A stretch of DNA of 64,000 nucleotides from Misgurnus anguillicaudatus (GCF_027580225.2 NC_073361.2:22081501-22145500); one strand, 5' to 3'; positions 1-18,597 are shown, counted from the stretch's first letter. The notes: generated by a model from the sequence alone, not told the origin. Translations and numbers: made by a program.

Positions 1-1176
1 TCCAAAGTTGAGTATTTATCCAGATTGATCTATCCTACCTCTGCTTTGGCTCCCTCTTCAGCTATTATTAAAACTAGTAATAAAATAATGTATGATTTCA
101 TTTGGAAACACAAGACCCATTATATAAAAAAATCTGACATTATAAAATCATATGAACAAGGTGGGTTAAATGCAATTGAATTTGAGAGTATGAATATTTT
201 GTTAAAGCTTAAGTGGCTTCAAAGATTTTTAGGTAGCATGGACAGCTTGTGGAATATCATCCCATCAGCTCTGTTTGGTAAACTAGGTGGAATTCACTTT
301 CTACTGAAATGTGACTTTGATATTCTCAAACTCCCAGTGAAGCTCTCAGCATTTCACCAACAAGTTTTATTATTTTGGAAACTAGCACACACACATAATT
401 TTACACCTCACAATACTCCACTGTGGAATAACAGATACATTTTACATAGAAACAAGTCTCTGTTTTACGAAGACTGGTTTAGTAGGAATATTTGGTCTGT
501 ACTTGACTTAATGGATGAGAATGGGAACATCTTGGATTACAATTCCTTCACTTTAAAACATGGATTTGCCTGTCACCCAAAACAATTCTTTACGGTAATT
601 AATGCAATTCCTTCTGGTATAAGAATGTTATTGAAATGTTCCTTGTCATACTGCAGAGTTACACCAATCCTTCCATCGCTATATGTAGGTGAGACTGAAT
701 TTGAAAATAAACTTGTTTGCACTAATAAATACATAAGACAAGCTATCATCCAATCCTGCTACCCATTTCAAATGTTAAGAAACAAATTAGACCATACATT
801 TGATAAAGATACTGTTAAATTTTTTAGAACAGTTTATTTAAGATTTCCTCTTCCCCCCAAAGCAAAAGAGACACAGTTTAAGATTCTAAATGATATATAT
901 CCTTCCAACAAATTTCTACATTTAAAATTTAAATTTGAAAATGTGCCCTGTTATCTTTGTAAGTGTATTTCTGAAGATACAGAACATGTATTTTTTTCAT
1001 GTAACTTTTCTAAATCCTTTTGGAGTCAACTACAAGATTGGTTGATAAGAAAAGGTGTGGTGCCTGTTGGCTTCACCTTCACTTTACAAAATATAACGTA
1101 TGGGATAACTAAGGTTTCATGTAGACTTTTTGATTTGATTAATAACATTATATTATTGGCAAAATACTTTATACAT
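1..1176 (+). pseudogene. LINE (L1-like) ORF2 C-terminal fragment, 5' part
   Basis: An open frame runs from the window edge and encodes the region downstream of the reverse transcriptase domain of a LINE ORF2. It includes a zinc-knuckle-like zf-RVT segment (CYLCKCISEDTEHVFFSC, near position 945) followed by a tryptophan-rich tail. The frame is interrupted at 1176, after codons for AKYFIH, by an inserted DNA element. The same frame resumes at 6067 and ends at a stop at 6205-6207. The 5' part of the element lies outside the window. The family is called L1-like from the poly(A) tail and the C-terminal domain; the exact clade is not determined. Confidence 0.85.
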
Positions 1177-2974
1177 GGTCCGTGTACTTTTTCGTTCATT
1201 CATTATTCTATTTCGGAATGACAGCTGAAATTAAAAAAAGGGTGCAGCTTGCTTTTTTGTTTAAAAGAAAAAAGCAGAAATGGCTGTTTTTTTGTTTTTC
1301 AAATGTATTTGTTATCATTAAATAATAGTATTAGAAAAATGGACGACATTTCGGTAAGAATCAGGGTATGTTTTACTGATTTGATATCCTATCTAAAATC
1401 AAGTAAAGAGAAATTGGAAATCGGCTCGTTTTTTTTTTAACAAATGAGATGAGATTACGGCTCGTTTTTTTTCATTTGTGGTTTACAAATCAGTTCATGA
1501 GTTCTATATTTCATTTAAGCCTCTGGTCGTTGCTAAAACGCCCCCTCCATCTGATTGGCCAAACCGCGCCCTGACTTTCTTGTGTCAGGCAGAAAAAGAG
1601 TCCCTCAAGTAACTCCCCATGATATTTGATGCAGAAATATATTTCGGAACACATAATTAATGCTGCTGCGAAGCTTTGCCTCTAATAAACAACACTTGAG
1701 AGATCACTGACACAGAGTTTGAGATTGTATAATTTTTTATTTTTGTGAGGATCATTTTTGTAGTAGCTCTTTACGTATCCAAGTGATAAATTACCCACTG
1801 GATGGAAAATTATTTGACGTAAAAAATCATTGTAATGTTAATATTAAATATGTTAAAATGCTGATTTTTACGTCAAGTACAAGTGTAAAATATTGCAATA
1901 TATCACACTTAATAGGCTACACAACCTCGGTGTGCATGTGTCACAACTGAATTAATAATAATAATAATAAAGTTAAAAAGTCGGACTGTAAGCGTATGTG
2001 CTCCGTTTACACGAAAAAAATAGCTTTGTATGTTTGTAATATTCCTGCAGTGATTTTGTCGCTATATAAGCAAATCTAGAAATCACAAAGGGGGTTGACA
2101 TAATGACGTGTAGAACATTTTTTTCTAATTCCTGCAGTATGTTGTTCAGTAAGTAAAGGTCAAACAGGGTATGAGCATTACTAATAAACACTTTTGTGAG
2201 GATATCTTAATTCTCAAAACAAGCCTTTTTGCATCTTTGTGAAATTTAAATCAAATGTTTGCACATAATTTTCTATCGCATTGACTGACATGCATCTGTC
2301 TGCACCTATGCATCTTAGTTATTTAATTGTTCTGCTCTTGTTAAAGGAATAAAATGAAAATGGCCTAGATAAAAAAACAACTGAACATCCTAATAAAAAC
2401 ACAATTTATTTAATATTTTATTTATTTATTTAATATTTTCAATGTGTTTATACGGTTATTAAAGACTCCCTTTGAAATCTTGCACTGTAAAAAGTATCTT
2501 AATAAAATTTATTAATGTTTTTTTTTTAGTTTGACAAACCAAAATAAATAACTAAAAACTGAACAGATATGTTTAAAATGTATATTATTGTGGTGTATTC
2601 ATCAAATAAAATAAGTATTTAACTAACAGATTATTTCTAATGGATATCCTTGTACATGTTTCTTGTACATTTTAATCAATAGATTTGAGAATATCACACT
2701 TATATATTTAAGTTTTTTAAAACTGTAATTGCTCATTTAAAAAAAATTTGTATTTAACATCAACTAGTACGTTTCACTCCTTATTTAACTATGATTTACT
2801 TGATATTTTTGGTGAAACATTTTTACATTGTATTATTTGAGTGAATGTAGGCAAAAAAAATTAAATAGATCACATTAATTTAAAAATCACAGAGCCAGCG
2901 GTTTTTAATCAGCAGCAGAAGAAACTGCGCATTTTGCAGACGAGAAACACCTTAGAAACTCCTCCAAAATCCTG

Positions 2975-4687
2975 GGCTGCCTTTCCCGATAATGTTGACT
3001 CTTAGCGCGCTACGAAGACTCTTAAGTTAAACCTTAACTACAGGTTTACCTTTTCTAGGCGTGTTTCCCGAACTGTACCTTAGAGGGTTTCTTAAGGTAT
3101 ACTTTCTTACGTACGACGTTACCAGCTGCTGTCCATGGCGATGGTGCTGAATAGGTTGATATCGATTGCTCGACAATCAATTGTTCACTTTATGTAATAG
3201 GTACTTCGCTGCGAGAGCGGTGTTATTTATTAAAGAAACATTTCAGAAATAGTTCAAGTTACATTTATTGCGAATATCTGGTAAAAATATTTCAAATTGC
3301 AAACAACTAAATATAAACCTTGAATGTTTTATTTTATCAAACCCATGCAAAACCCGCAACTTCATGTCCAAAAGTATCATGCATAAAGTGCTCCAATGCA
3401 TCCATTATTCCTTCACTTTAAAGGATAATTTATATTAGGGGTTCCCAATAAATGCGTTGCACAGGGGAATAAGGTGGGTCGTGCAAGTCACCTGGCTTGG
3501 CATTACACTTAAATATATAAAAACTAATTGTTGTTCATTAGTTCACGCGTTTATGTGGACACTGGATGCGCAACAGCGCGTTTACAATGCGGATAACGCT
3601 TAATGGACGCATTTCTGGAGCCGCGCCTGTCTGTTTACCTTAAATATAACATAAAAATATATATTATATGATATATAAATATATATTATGATTGTTTTAG
3701 ATTTTAGCTTTGATTAGTTTTAATGTGGAAAATTTGTTGACCTTATACAAGCAATAATCAAGTGGAGCAGTTTCTTTTGAGTGTTTATAAAGAATATGGC
3801 ATGCAGCTGCCTCAAAATTAAAAACTTCGATGCAAAGTCGACTTAACATCAATAATAATATTTAGGAAAATCAACAATTATGATTTTGTGATGAATGTGC
3901 TCCCGTGGCATGCGATTTTACTTGATTTGTTTTATTGCAGCTAAAATAGCCGGTAAACTAAAGATTTAACGGATATGAAATGCATAAATGAAATAGTAAG
4001 ATTCGCTGTATAGTTGCCTGCCATAGTTTTACCAACTCCTAAACCCAAAAATGTTTTTTTTATAGTTTAAAATCTAACAACCATCAGTGTAATGATCTCT
4101 AATTATGTGAATTTTTTATTCTTTATAGTGGTAGAAAAGAGACCGCACTCAGAGACTGAATCAAATACAAAAACTGTATTAAAATACCGAATAGTGTTCA
4201 CAGGCCATAACAAACCTTTTTTGGTTTGTTATGGCCTGTGAACACTATTCGGTATTTTAATACAGTTTTTGTATTTGATTCAGTCTCTGAGTGCGGTCTC
4301 TTTTCTACCACTATACTCATTTACCTTGGACGCACCGGGCATACAATTTAGACATTAGGCGCAGACGCCACTTTTTCTCACAAATGTTTTATTCTTTAAA
4401 TAAAAAAATGCCTAATTTAACACGGAGTGTACTTCAACTTTTTTTAATAGATATTTAGTTATATAGACTGCAATATACATAAGCTTTTATCACAGTCATG
4501 GCCCCTAGCGGAGTCAAGTGGGATAAGGTATAGCTAAGAGTGCTTCAGACCAACCTTCCGAACGAACGACTTACAGAAGTGATACGTAACTAAGAACGTT
4601 TCGGGAAACACGTATTAACGATAAGGTACAGCTTAAGGTACAACTAAAGAACGACGTAGAGCTAAGAAGGTTTCGGGGAACGCAGCC
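2975..4687. mobile_element. PIF/Harbinger-like non-autonomous element
   Basis: It lies inside the 4.9 kb element. The ends are GGCTGCCTTTCCCGA on the left and the imperfect complement TCGGGGAACGCAGCC on the right, with similarity extending roughly 100-200 bp inward (shared motifs such as CGTGTTTCCCGAA). CTG flanks both ends (2972-2974 and 4688-4690), which fits the 3 bp CWG/TWA target preference of PIF/Harbinger elements. There is no coding region. Confidence 0.7.
4124..4315. repeat. Perfect 192 bp palindrome (93 bp arms, T6 loop)
   Basis: The left arm 4124-4216 and right arm 4223-4315 are exact reverse complements, separated only by TTTTTT at 4217-4222. I compared the arms base by base and found no mismatch. 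The palindrome sits within the Harbinger-like element. It could extrude as a cruciform, and any transcript through it would fold into a long hairpin. It may be a very young foldback insertion or an assembly artefact. Confidence 0.9.
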
Positions 4688-6060
4688 CTGGTAAGTTTTG
4701 AGTTTATGAATATTTACATTTACAATATTTACTTTGTTAATAAAATATTGTCTGTGTTCTTGTGTAAACAACTTTAATTTAATTTATCTGAATACTGTCG
4801 GGGTCTGTCATGTTAACAGCTTTTTGTGCACATCGTGACTATTTTTATTTTACGTATTTATTCAGGTCACCAAAATGTTAATAAGACTTTGCCACTTGAA
4901 ATGTGTGTAAAATAATCCATTTCTGATCGTTTTATTACTGCACAATGTGGCTGTATGCATAGACAAACACGCCGCGTCAGAGTTTATTCAGCTTATTATT
5001 TGAAACTTCTACACTGTTTGTCATTTTGAATGTACATTAATGTCATGTGTTTTACTTGTCATATTTGACAAACAAATGTTAAAATAACGTGTGTACAATT
5101 GCTTTGTATATCATTGATAATTGATGGTTCAGTATGAAATAAATTCACTTTACATTAATACTGTAAATAGTGCTGCTATATAGTAACAGATGGCATGCAT
5201 TGTTTATGAAGTAAATATGAAATCCTTAATAACATATTTTACCTGGCCCTCTTATTCAGCTCACATATCTTTCATATATTTCATAAAATATAAAAACTGC
5301 AAGTGGGAGATACTACAGACATTGTAATTTTTGTTAGTGATTTTAAAGTATGTAAAATCACTTCCCATCCAGTGGGTAATAAAGTAACGTTACATTTGCA
5401 TTTATCAACACGAAAAGGTAGACCTACAACAAGAATGATAAAATGCTCTTAACAAACTCAAACTCTGTGTCAGTATACTGTGCTTGCGATCTCTCAAGTG
5501 TTATTTATTAGAGGCAAAGCTCGCAGCAGCTTTAATGATGTGTTCCTTTAATGATTTCTGCATCAAATATCATGGGGAGTTATGAGTGAGCCCTGCTTCA
5601 CGTCGCGAACTTGAGTGACTCTTATTCTGCCTGACACAAGAGAGCCAGGGCGCGGTTTGGCCAATCAGATGAAGGGGGCGTTTTAGCGACGAGCAGAGGC
5701 TTAAATGAAATATAGAACTCGTGAACTGATTTGTAAACCACAAATGAAAAATGAAAAATTGAGCCCTAATCTCATTTTCCATTTGTTAAACTAAACGGAA
5801 CAACGAAAAGACGAGCCGATTTCCAATTTTTCTTTACTTGATTTTAGATAGGATATCAAATTAGTAAAACATACCCTGATTCTTACCGAAATGTCGTCCA
5901 TTTTTCTAATACTATTATTTAATGATAACAATACATTTGGAAAACAAAAAACTGCCATTTCTGCCATTTTCTTTTAAACGAAAAACCAAGCTGCACCCTT
6001 TTTTAATTTCAGCTGTCATTCCGAAATAGAATAATGAATGAACGAAAAAGTACACGGACC

Positions 6061-6389
6061 ATACATAAATGTAGATTCTTGAAATCACCTCCCTTGTTTG
6101 TTATATTTAATAATGAAATAAAGTACTTCTCAGATGCCCTCTCAAAAATGGAAAAGCGAACTGCAATTAAATTGTATAATATGTTTATATTGTATAACCT
6201 GTTTTAAGGTTTTATTTATTTTATTTTCTCATTTATTTTTATTATTATTATTATTATTTTTTTGTATTACTGTGTTTTTTGATTTATTTATGTTGAGCCC
6301 ACCTCGCTTACAAGACAAATACTGTTGTTTATGCCATTTTGTTGTATGTTGATTTTGTATTCAATAAAAAAAAAAAAAAAAAAAAAAAA
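6061..6389 (+). pseudogene. LINE ORF2 C-terminal end, 3' UTR and poly(A) tail
   Basis: This continues the LINE interrupted at 1176. After the duplicated hexamer ATACAT (6061-6066) the frame resumes with HKCRFLKSPPLF and ends at TAA 6205-6207. A short AT-rich 3' UTR with an ATT-repeat stretch (about 6238-6260) follows, then an AATAAA signal at 6363-6368 and a run of about 24 A ending at 6389. These are the marks of a retrotransposed LINE 3' end. The only break seen in the visible ORF is the inserted element, so the LINE copy is fairly young. Confidence 0.85.
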
Positions 6390-7170
6390 TGACTGGATTG
6401 CGCATAGAACGCTTGACGTAACTGCGTGAGGTGAAGCCAGCGCAGAGTTCGAGCCGCCATCTTGGTATACCCAACCGGCAGAGTGCGTCATTGACTTCCA
6501 TTCAAAATCATGATCAAAATTTACGCCCTTTACAGCGTATCAGTTACACAAGGTAAATTTTTAGGACATGTGTACGTTAATTATTTGTTAATTCTGGTGT
6601 TATTTGCAATGTTTATGTTTTAATCGGGCAGGATAATGGATTTACAAAAAACCGTTGAGGTGAGTGTGTCTGTTGCATTTGTTAATGACACGGGTATAAA
6701 TAAAGTTTTTTTTGACATTCAGCTACACGGTGACGGTCAGCGTTATTTCTCTAAATAAGTTTAGGTAACTTGTAAGTTTAGATAACATAATTACAAAACT
6801 ATCAAATTATTGCATGCACATACGGTACAAAGCATGATTATTTATTTAGAATTCAGAATGAGCACGTTTATTGTCATTAATACTAAATATGCTGCGGTCT
6901 GTCTGCTGATCTGATACTGTAATGAAGATGAATGTATAATAACTGTTTAAAACGCAAAATGTACAACTTTCAGTAAATAACTATTTACATGCTTTGGACG
7001 TTTGTGTTGTAATAATGTACAGGGTAACTTCACATATAAAAACGAAGACGAGTAAAGTGATGTTTTATCATTAAAAACTGACAACGTCCATTGATTTAAT
7101 AGAACGTTTGGGTATACCAACATGGCGGCGCGGTGGCTTCACAAGTGTGACGTCATGCGCAATCCAGTCA
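6390..7170. mobile_element. About 780 bp element with imperfect terminal inverted repeats
   Basis: The left end begins TGACTGGATTGCGCA and the right end finishes TGCGCAATCCAGTCA. Similarity continues through a second shared block (GCCGCCAT-TTGGTATACCCAA at about 6452-6474, complement at about 7107-7125). There is no ORF. The left end directly abuts the poly(A) tail of the LINE, so the LINE seems to have inserted at or beside the edge of this element. No clear target duplication is visible. Confidence 0.7.
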
Positions 7171-8568
7171 TTTATATAGATCAGTGGTTCAAACCCAGGT
7201 AACATATAAATAGTGTGTAAGCTACTGATGTGTACTACAGCATCGACCAGCTGTGTAAATCTAAATGAATGTTTAGCCTAAATGAAACATTTGTTCTAAC
7301 ATTTAGTAAATGAAACGCAAGATTCAGGGAATTGTGTTATTGTTTTAATCATTAAAATTATGAGGTAAAAAACAAGCGTTAACCTTAAATAATTACCACA
7401 GCTTAACATTAAAACAGTAATCCAAACATCCGTAAATATGACAATATGTTTCTCTCCTGTTAAATCTCATTACCATTAATCTAAGAACAGAGCAGCGCTC
7501 GTCATCGACTCCGGCGCGTGTCAACTGACCTCGCGTCGCCATAGCAACAGCAGCCCTCCTAAACAAAGCCGAGAGAAGAAAACAGCGAGAAAGTTTACCA
7601 GCATTACTACACTACATTTGTGCTATACTGCTCTTGTAAGCTGCATAAAGGTAAGACGCAGTGCTAAATAATTATTGAGTACGTTACATCCATTTGCGCG
7701 TCGCATTATTGTATTGCTTCTACTGTCACACGCTTTATTTAGACTGAAACGAAAAGATCTAGTTAGCGTTTCACTTTGTTTTTACACTCAGCTAATTTCT
7801 TTGCTTTTATTTATTATAATCAAGAAAGTTCATGCGTGTATTATTGCGTAAATGCAGTGTAGTGATTGGCACACTGCTGTCTCTGTCTGGTTCCCTAGAG
7901 TTTAACCACAAAATCCTATTGATTTCTCTCCATGTCATCTTCTCTCCAGTAGTCTGCTGCTCTCAGATCAAGTGTAAAGCCGACCTGCTGGCAGTTTTGA
8001 TGTATGTATTTCCTTTGTTTTCCTGTCCTAGGGTTCATTGTTGGTAAGATATAACTAGCACATGAAATAATGTAAAATTAACATTTTACCAGGTAAGCTT
8101 AATGATCTTTTCCAGTTGTGTTATGCAGATGTGCAGGGTCAAGCTTATATAGACAATGCAAACCTCTTGAATAAAGTTTACAATAATCTTAGGTCAGGTC
8201 ACTTGTTTCTTTCACCTTTGGCCTCATTTACACTTTTCACAGATAATATGTAGTTTGACAAAGGCTTGATGGTCGATTGACTATGCTGATGCTAAAGTAC
8301 ATAACATCAAGAAATAATGACCCTTTCAAAGCAACTTAATTGAACATCATCAATTACGCATTTAAAACCTATTTTAAAGCATTTCTAATAAAAACCTATT
8401 GAAAGATCTATGCAGAAATATATTTAGGGGTCAGTAAAATGCATATAATCATATGTTCTTGCATTGCTTTTGTCTTTTTGGTTCTAACATAAATCTTTAT
8501 TTCCTTGACATGTTGTCGCCCATGTTTCAAGAAATCTATCCTGAGATATTTTCACATACTAAGTCATT
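7171..8568. other. ppp1r42 promoter, 5' non-coding exon and intron 1
   Basis: A moderately GC-rich patch at about 7490-7650 precedes a good splice donor, GTAAG at 7651. I take the end of the patch (about 7560-7650) as the untranslated first exon of ppp1r42; the exact start site is not visible. The rest (7651-8568) reads as AT-rich intron without a supported gene. Confidence 0.5.
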
Positions 8569-14676
<6,108 letters not shown>

Positions 14677-17100
14677 TTGAACAACACACAACATTGAAGG
14701 AAGGTATGAATAAAAAAATGATTTCTTAAACAGACTTCTATTCCTTAAATAATTTTGGGCTAATGAATGAGGCTGGTTATCTTTTAAATATAGCCTATAT
14801 ATAAGAAGTTTTTTGCTAAAACTGAAAATGCCTAAAACTAAAATAATCTTATACTTGAAAGTTAAGGGAATATATTTCAGATAAATATTGTCAAAGTAAA
14901 GCTGCCTAATAGCTGTTTATTAACTTCCATATATTCTGGCTAAATGTATTATGTTTTATTTACCCAACCCATGCAAATAAACATCTGAGGTTAACCAACA
15001 TGGTTTTAAATAAATCAGCTAAATAGTAGCCTAGTCCAGACATGTTAATTCTACTTAAGCATTAACATGTATTTTTATCATAATTCAGAAAAAATGGTGT
15101 ATGAGTAATATGAATGATAATGCTGAATGACAGATGTCTTTAGGTGTACGTTATGCAGCTTATAAAATTCAATAACAAACAGATTTGTAGTGATAATTTA
15201 CAGCAGCATATTTTGACATTATTTTATTTACAGTATTTATTTATTTTGTTTTACTAAAGCCAACCATTAGCCTGCTTAGAAAAACAAAACGTATTTTGAT
15301 AGGTATTTGTTCAGAAGTTCATTAAATCTTGTTTGTTTAATTTGTTTGTTTATTGTGTAATTGACATATTTTATTGTGTTTACAGGTCATAAGTCTGAAT
15401 ATTTCAATGAGGATTGGAATACTCTCAAAATGTCAGATCAACAGTCACCATCTTAGTCATTTTGCTGTCTCTTTAGTGATGTCAAAAGTCTGTTGTGCAC
15501 CTTTGGTTCTGTTTAATATTTATCTTAACCACACATACACTTGTCTACACACTTATCTCATCATATATGCACCAAGAATTTTCATAAATACTTTTAAAAA
15601 GGTGAGCATTCAGCTTTGCCCACTGTCACATTGTCATTTATAAGAAATTTGGCGTTTTTACATCTCTAAACAGTACTGCATGCACTGCCTAACTTATATA
15701 TGTGTGTTTGTTATCATTTTCTCTGGAATTTGCTGGTATTTAAAAATGTTCAACAATTTACATTTTAAATCGACACCAGAATGTATTTCCATAAATGCAC
15801 AATAAATGTTTTATGTTATGTTTTCAAATTCAAAGACAATATTATAGCCTACATGTATTATAAAATGTGTACTTTATTTTTTTCATTCAGACAGTGGGGA
15901 AGAAAATAAAATGAATCTAATCAGGAGAGGACACTGAAAAATCTGACATACAGTATATTGTCTCTCTAATAAACACAATTATATAATTAAATTTTAGTTA
16001 TTTTACATTTTATTTTATTTAAGTAGACAATATAGTTACATGTATTTTATTTTTTTCAATGTTGTCCACAAGAATATTACTGACTGAGATTAAAATAAAT
16101 TATTCAGAACAAATTGAAGAATTTAATCGCATCATGTTTTAAATAATATATAAATTCAGACACTTAACTGTGAGATTCTTAACCAGTCTATAACTTTATC
16201 CATTTAGAATTTACACATTATCCAACGAACTAACAATGGATCGGATTTTTTGTATTATTTTTTTATTTTTTAAACGTACAATTTTAGATATGGTAGAAGG
16301 CGCCGAGTAAGTTGATCTGCGTGAATGAAATTTGCGCATATTTGGACGGGTTTAATAACTACACCAGGGTATAACCTCTGAAAGATGTAGAGTAATTAGG
16401 CAGAGAAGCTTACTTAACCTCATTTGCTGCTTCATAATTATCGGCCTGGGGGCAATACTGATACTTCATCCTTACAAAAACAATGTTTATTAAGAACAGT
16501 CTAAGATATACATGTTATGAATAATTCCATTCATTAATTCTCCCACATCTCCGTTTGGAAAACAGAATGATTAATTTAGGAGTCTCACAAGAATTTCCGC
16601 GTGCTTGCCAGTTGATTGCAGTGTTTAGAGTTTATTTATTGGCTATGAACCAGGAATTAGTTGCCGATATCTACAGGTCAAAAAAATAAAACAAATATCA
16701 TCTCTTTATAAAATAAAACATTATCGACAGCAAGGTGCGTTTTACAAATGCATCTGATCATGACTAGAATTGAAATGACATTTGGCAGCTTCATGAGTGT
16801 TGCATTTTTGCACAAAACGTGATTTGTTAAAAAAAAACATCAATATTCACAAAGCAAGACAAAACTGGAAAGATGGAAATTATGGATTCTTGTCTGAACC
16901 ATACTCTATGCGATTTTTTAAAGTTGTTGCTTATAGTTTACACACAGCAATGTGAACTTGTGGTGGGCTAAAATGCTGCCTCTGGCGTTTGAAAATGTAC
17001 TGTGCCCTCCTACCGATGTGAACGAAGAGAACAGCGCAAGTTGCCAGAGTGTTAAAGGCTCGTGATTAATTGCACAGGAGTGAAACACTTGTCAGCTCGT
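14677..17100. other. Intergenic region between ppp1r42 and tcf24
   Basis: No supported gene. A possible spliced 3' exon of ppp1r42 follows the acceptor TTTACAG at about 15378-15384, with an AATAAA-containing stretch near 15800. Most of the sequence is AT-rich and unique-looking. The part at 16380-16700 is less AT-skewed, not repetitive, and could be regulatory DNA for tcf24. Confidence 0.4.
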
Positions 17101-17338
17101 TGTGTTGTCCAATAAATTAGAGGCTCGTGAGACTTCACGCACTCATTCAGGTGAGGACCCTGCATGCGCGCGGATATACGTATTTTACCACGACTGCTCA
17201 TATATATGTTTTTGCAACGGGAAAAGGACTATTATTTTCCTACGTGAGTTTTGCCAAGCAGTGCAACAAGACTCTAAGAGAACAAGTTTTAATGCCTTGA
17301 CGTGTGTTTTTTAGGACCGCACTTAAACGACAATAGAG
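17100..17338 (+). other. tcf24: Probable untranslated first exon of tcf24
   Basis: The segment ends at a strong donor (GAG then GTATGT at 17339) and is followed 250 bases later by an acceptor (CCAG 17586-17589) just before the tcf24 start codon. A CCAAT string lies at about 17108. The 5' boundary is a guess. Confidence 0.4.
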
Positions 17339-17606
17339 GTATGTTTTCAGTAACTTTAAATTGTCTGTTGTACTAAAACTGCATGTTTTACAAATTTTAA
17401 CTATGAAGAACTGCATGAAATTATTTTATTGAAACCATATGGACTTAAACGTTTTGCTCACTTTATTTTAATTTTTATAAATGAATTAGCATGCATTTAT
17501 GACATTTTATAATATTCACTTAAATATGTTTTGCCCAAGTGCCATACAGCTTATTAAACACATGCGTTGCTCGACCTGTCATTATCCAGGCTATACAGTC
17601 ATTTCA

Positions 17607-18597
17607 ATGGTCGGAAGGCAAGCGATCCGTATGGATGCTAATGGTTCTGTGACAGTTATGGATGACAGTCCCGCATCCAGCCCTAACTCTAGCCCCAGTC
17701 CTGACACCCTCTCCGCGGAGAGCCGGAGCGCAGAGGCCCTGTCTCGCTCCAGGGTGGTCCCGTCCAGCGCCCTCGCTGCTAGAGGGCGACCCGCGGCAGC
17801 CAACGCGGCGCGTGAAAGGAGTCGCGTGCAGACCCTCAGACACGCTTTCCTCGAGCTACAAAGAACATTACCGTCTGTGCCACCGGACACCAAACTCTCC
17901 AAACTCGACGTCTTGATATTGGCAACTACATACATAGCACATTTAACGAGAACCTTGCAAGAAGAGGGCATGGAAGAGGGGGACAACACGAAACAAAATG
18001 AAGCTTTAAACTCTCTTAAAGGCGATGGTTACTTACATCCTGTGAAAGTAAGTGTTACATTTATTTTTCCATATTGCTATGTAGACATATTTAAGCATGA
18101 ACGTTCAATTTATGGAAATGCCTTTCAGAATACTTGCCTACACTGTAAAGAATACTTTGATGCCTTAAATTGTTTTTGTTAAATCAGCTAGATTTACAAG
18201 TCATGAGATGAGTTGTCAACTTATAAAATATAGTTGAGAAAAGTCAACTTAATTTTATAAGTTATATCAACTCACCTGTAGTTATAACAACTCATCTCGT
18301 CAAGATAAATAATGGTAAGTTGAAATGACTTGTAAATCCGAGTTGATTCAACAAAAATTTTAAGGCAGCAAAGCATTTTTTACAGTGCATCATTTTAGTT
18401 GGGTCTTGCAGTCTTAAAAATTCAGATTTAAGAATAAAATTGTCCGATTTATAAAAATGTGTAAATTAATAATTATAGGGTCTTTTGTCTTTCAGAAATG
18501 GCCAATGCGTTCAAGATTATATGTCGGTGCTACTGGCCAGTTCCTGGGTAACTCAAATGAAAATCAAGGGGCGTCTTCATCGTCATCAAAAACATAA
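17607..18597 (+). CDS. tcf24: Transcription factor 24 (class II-type bHLH protein)
   Basis: Two coding exons, 17607-18047 and 18496-18597, give 180 aa. The bHLH domain is at residues about 66-117: basic region [18 protein letters not shown], helix 1 to [20 protein letters not shown], helix 2 [16 protein letters not shown]. The domain and the spliced tail [18 protein letters not shown] match vertebrate TCF24 closely, while the Ser/Pro-rich N terminus diverges, as expected. It should bind E-boxes as a bHLH dimer in the nucleus; its targets are little known. ATG 17607 is chosen because it lies 17 nt after an acceptor; an in-frame ATG at 17499 would fall upstream of that acceptor. The exon is much more GC-rich than its surroundings. 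Confidence 0.93.
18141..18387. mobile_element. hAT-like MITE in the tcf24 intron
   Basis: The left end CACTGTAAAGAATACTTTG and right end CAAAGCATTTTTTACAGTG are imperfect complements. The inner parts also pair, for example TAGATTTACAAGTCAT with ATGACTTGTAAATC. The element takes up 247 of the 448 bases of the intron. Confidence 0.7.

Larger units (their letters stand above)
1177..6060. mobile_element. 4.9 kb DNA element with about 0.65 kb terminal inverted repeats
   Basis: The ends are inverted repeats beginning GGTCCGTGTAC at 1177 and ending in its complement at 6060. Similarity continues inward to about 1810 on the left and about 5361 on the right, marked at the inner edge by the shared string TTACCCACTGGATGG. 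ATACAT occurs immediately outside both ends (1171-1176 and 6061-6066), a 6 bp target-site duplication. Removing the element plus one ATACAT restores the LINE frame. No transposase-like ORF is visible inside, so it is non-autonomous. Long inverted repeats with a 6 bp duplication recall Polinton, IS3EU or Dada groups, but family is not established. Confidence 0.85.

Noticed and set aside
4124..4315. A bacterial-type terminator or a microRNA gene
   Set aside because: The stem is perfect and 93 bp long with a T6 loop inside a transposon, with no mature miRNA-like asymmetry; a foldback or artefact explains it better.
1177..6060. Two inverted 0.65 kb segments as a segmental duplication or inverted gene pair
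   Set aside because: Exact ends, a 6 bp target duplication and the rejoined LINE frame show a single transposon insertion.
17591..17989. Long ORFs on the minus strand and in a second plus frame over tcf24 exon 2
   Set aside because: They are frame shadows of the GC-rich bHLH exon; only the frame with [18 protein letters not shown] and a conserved spliced tail makes sense.
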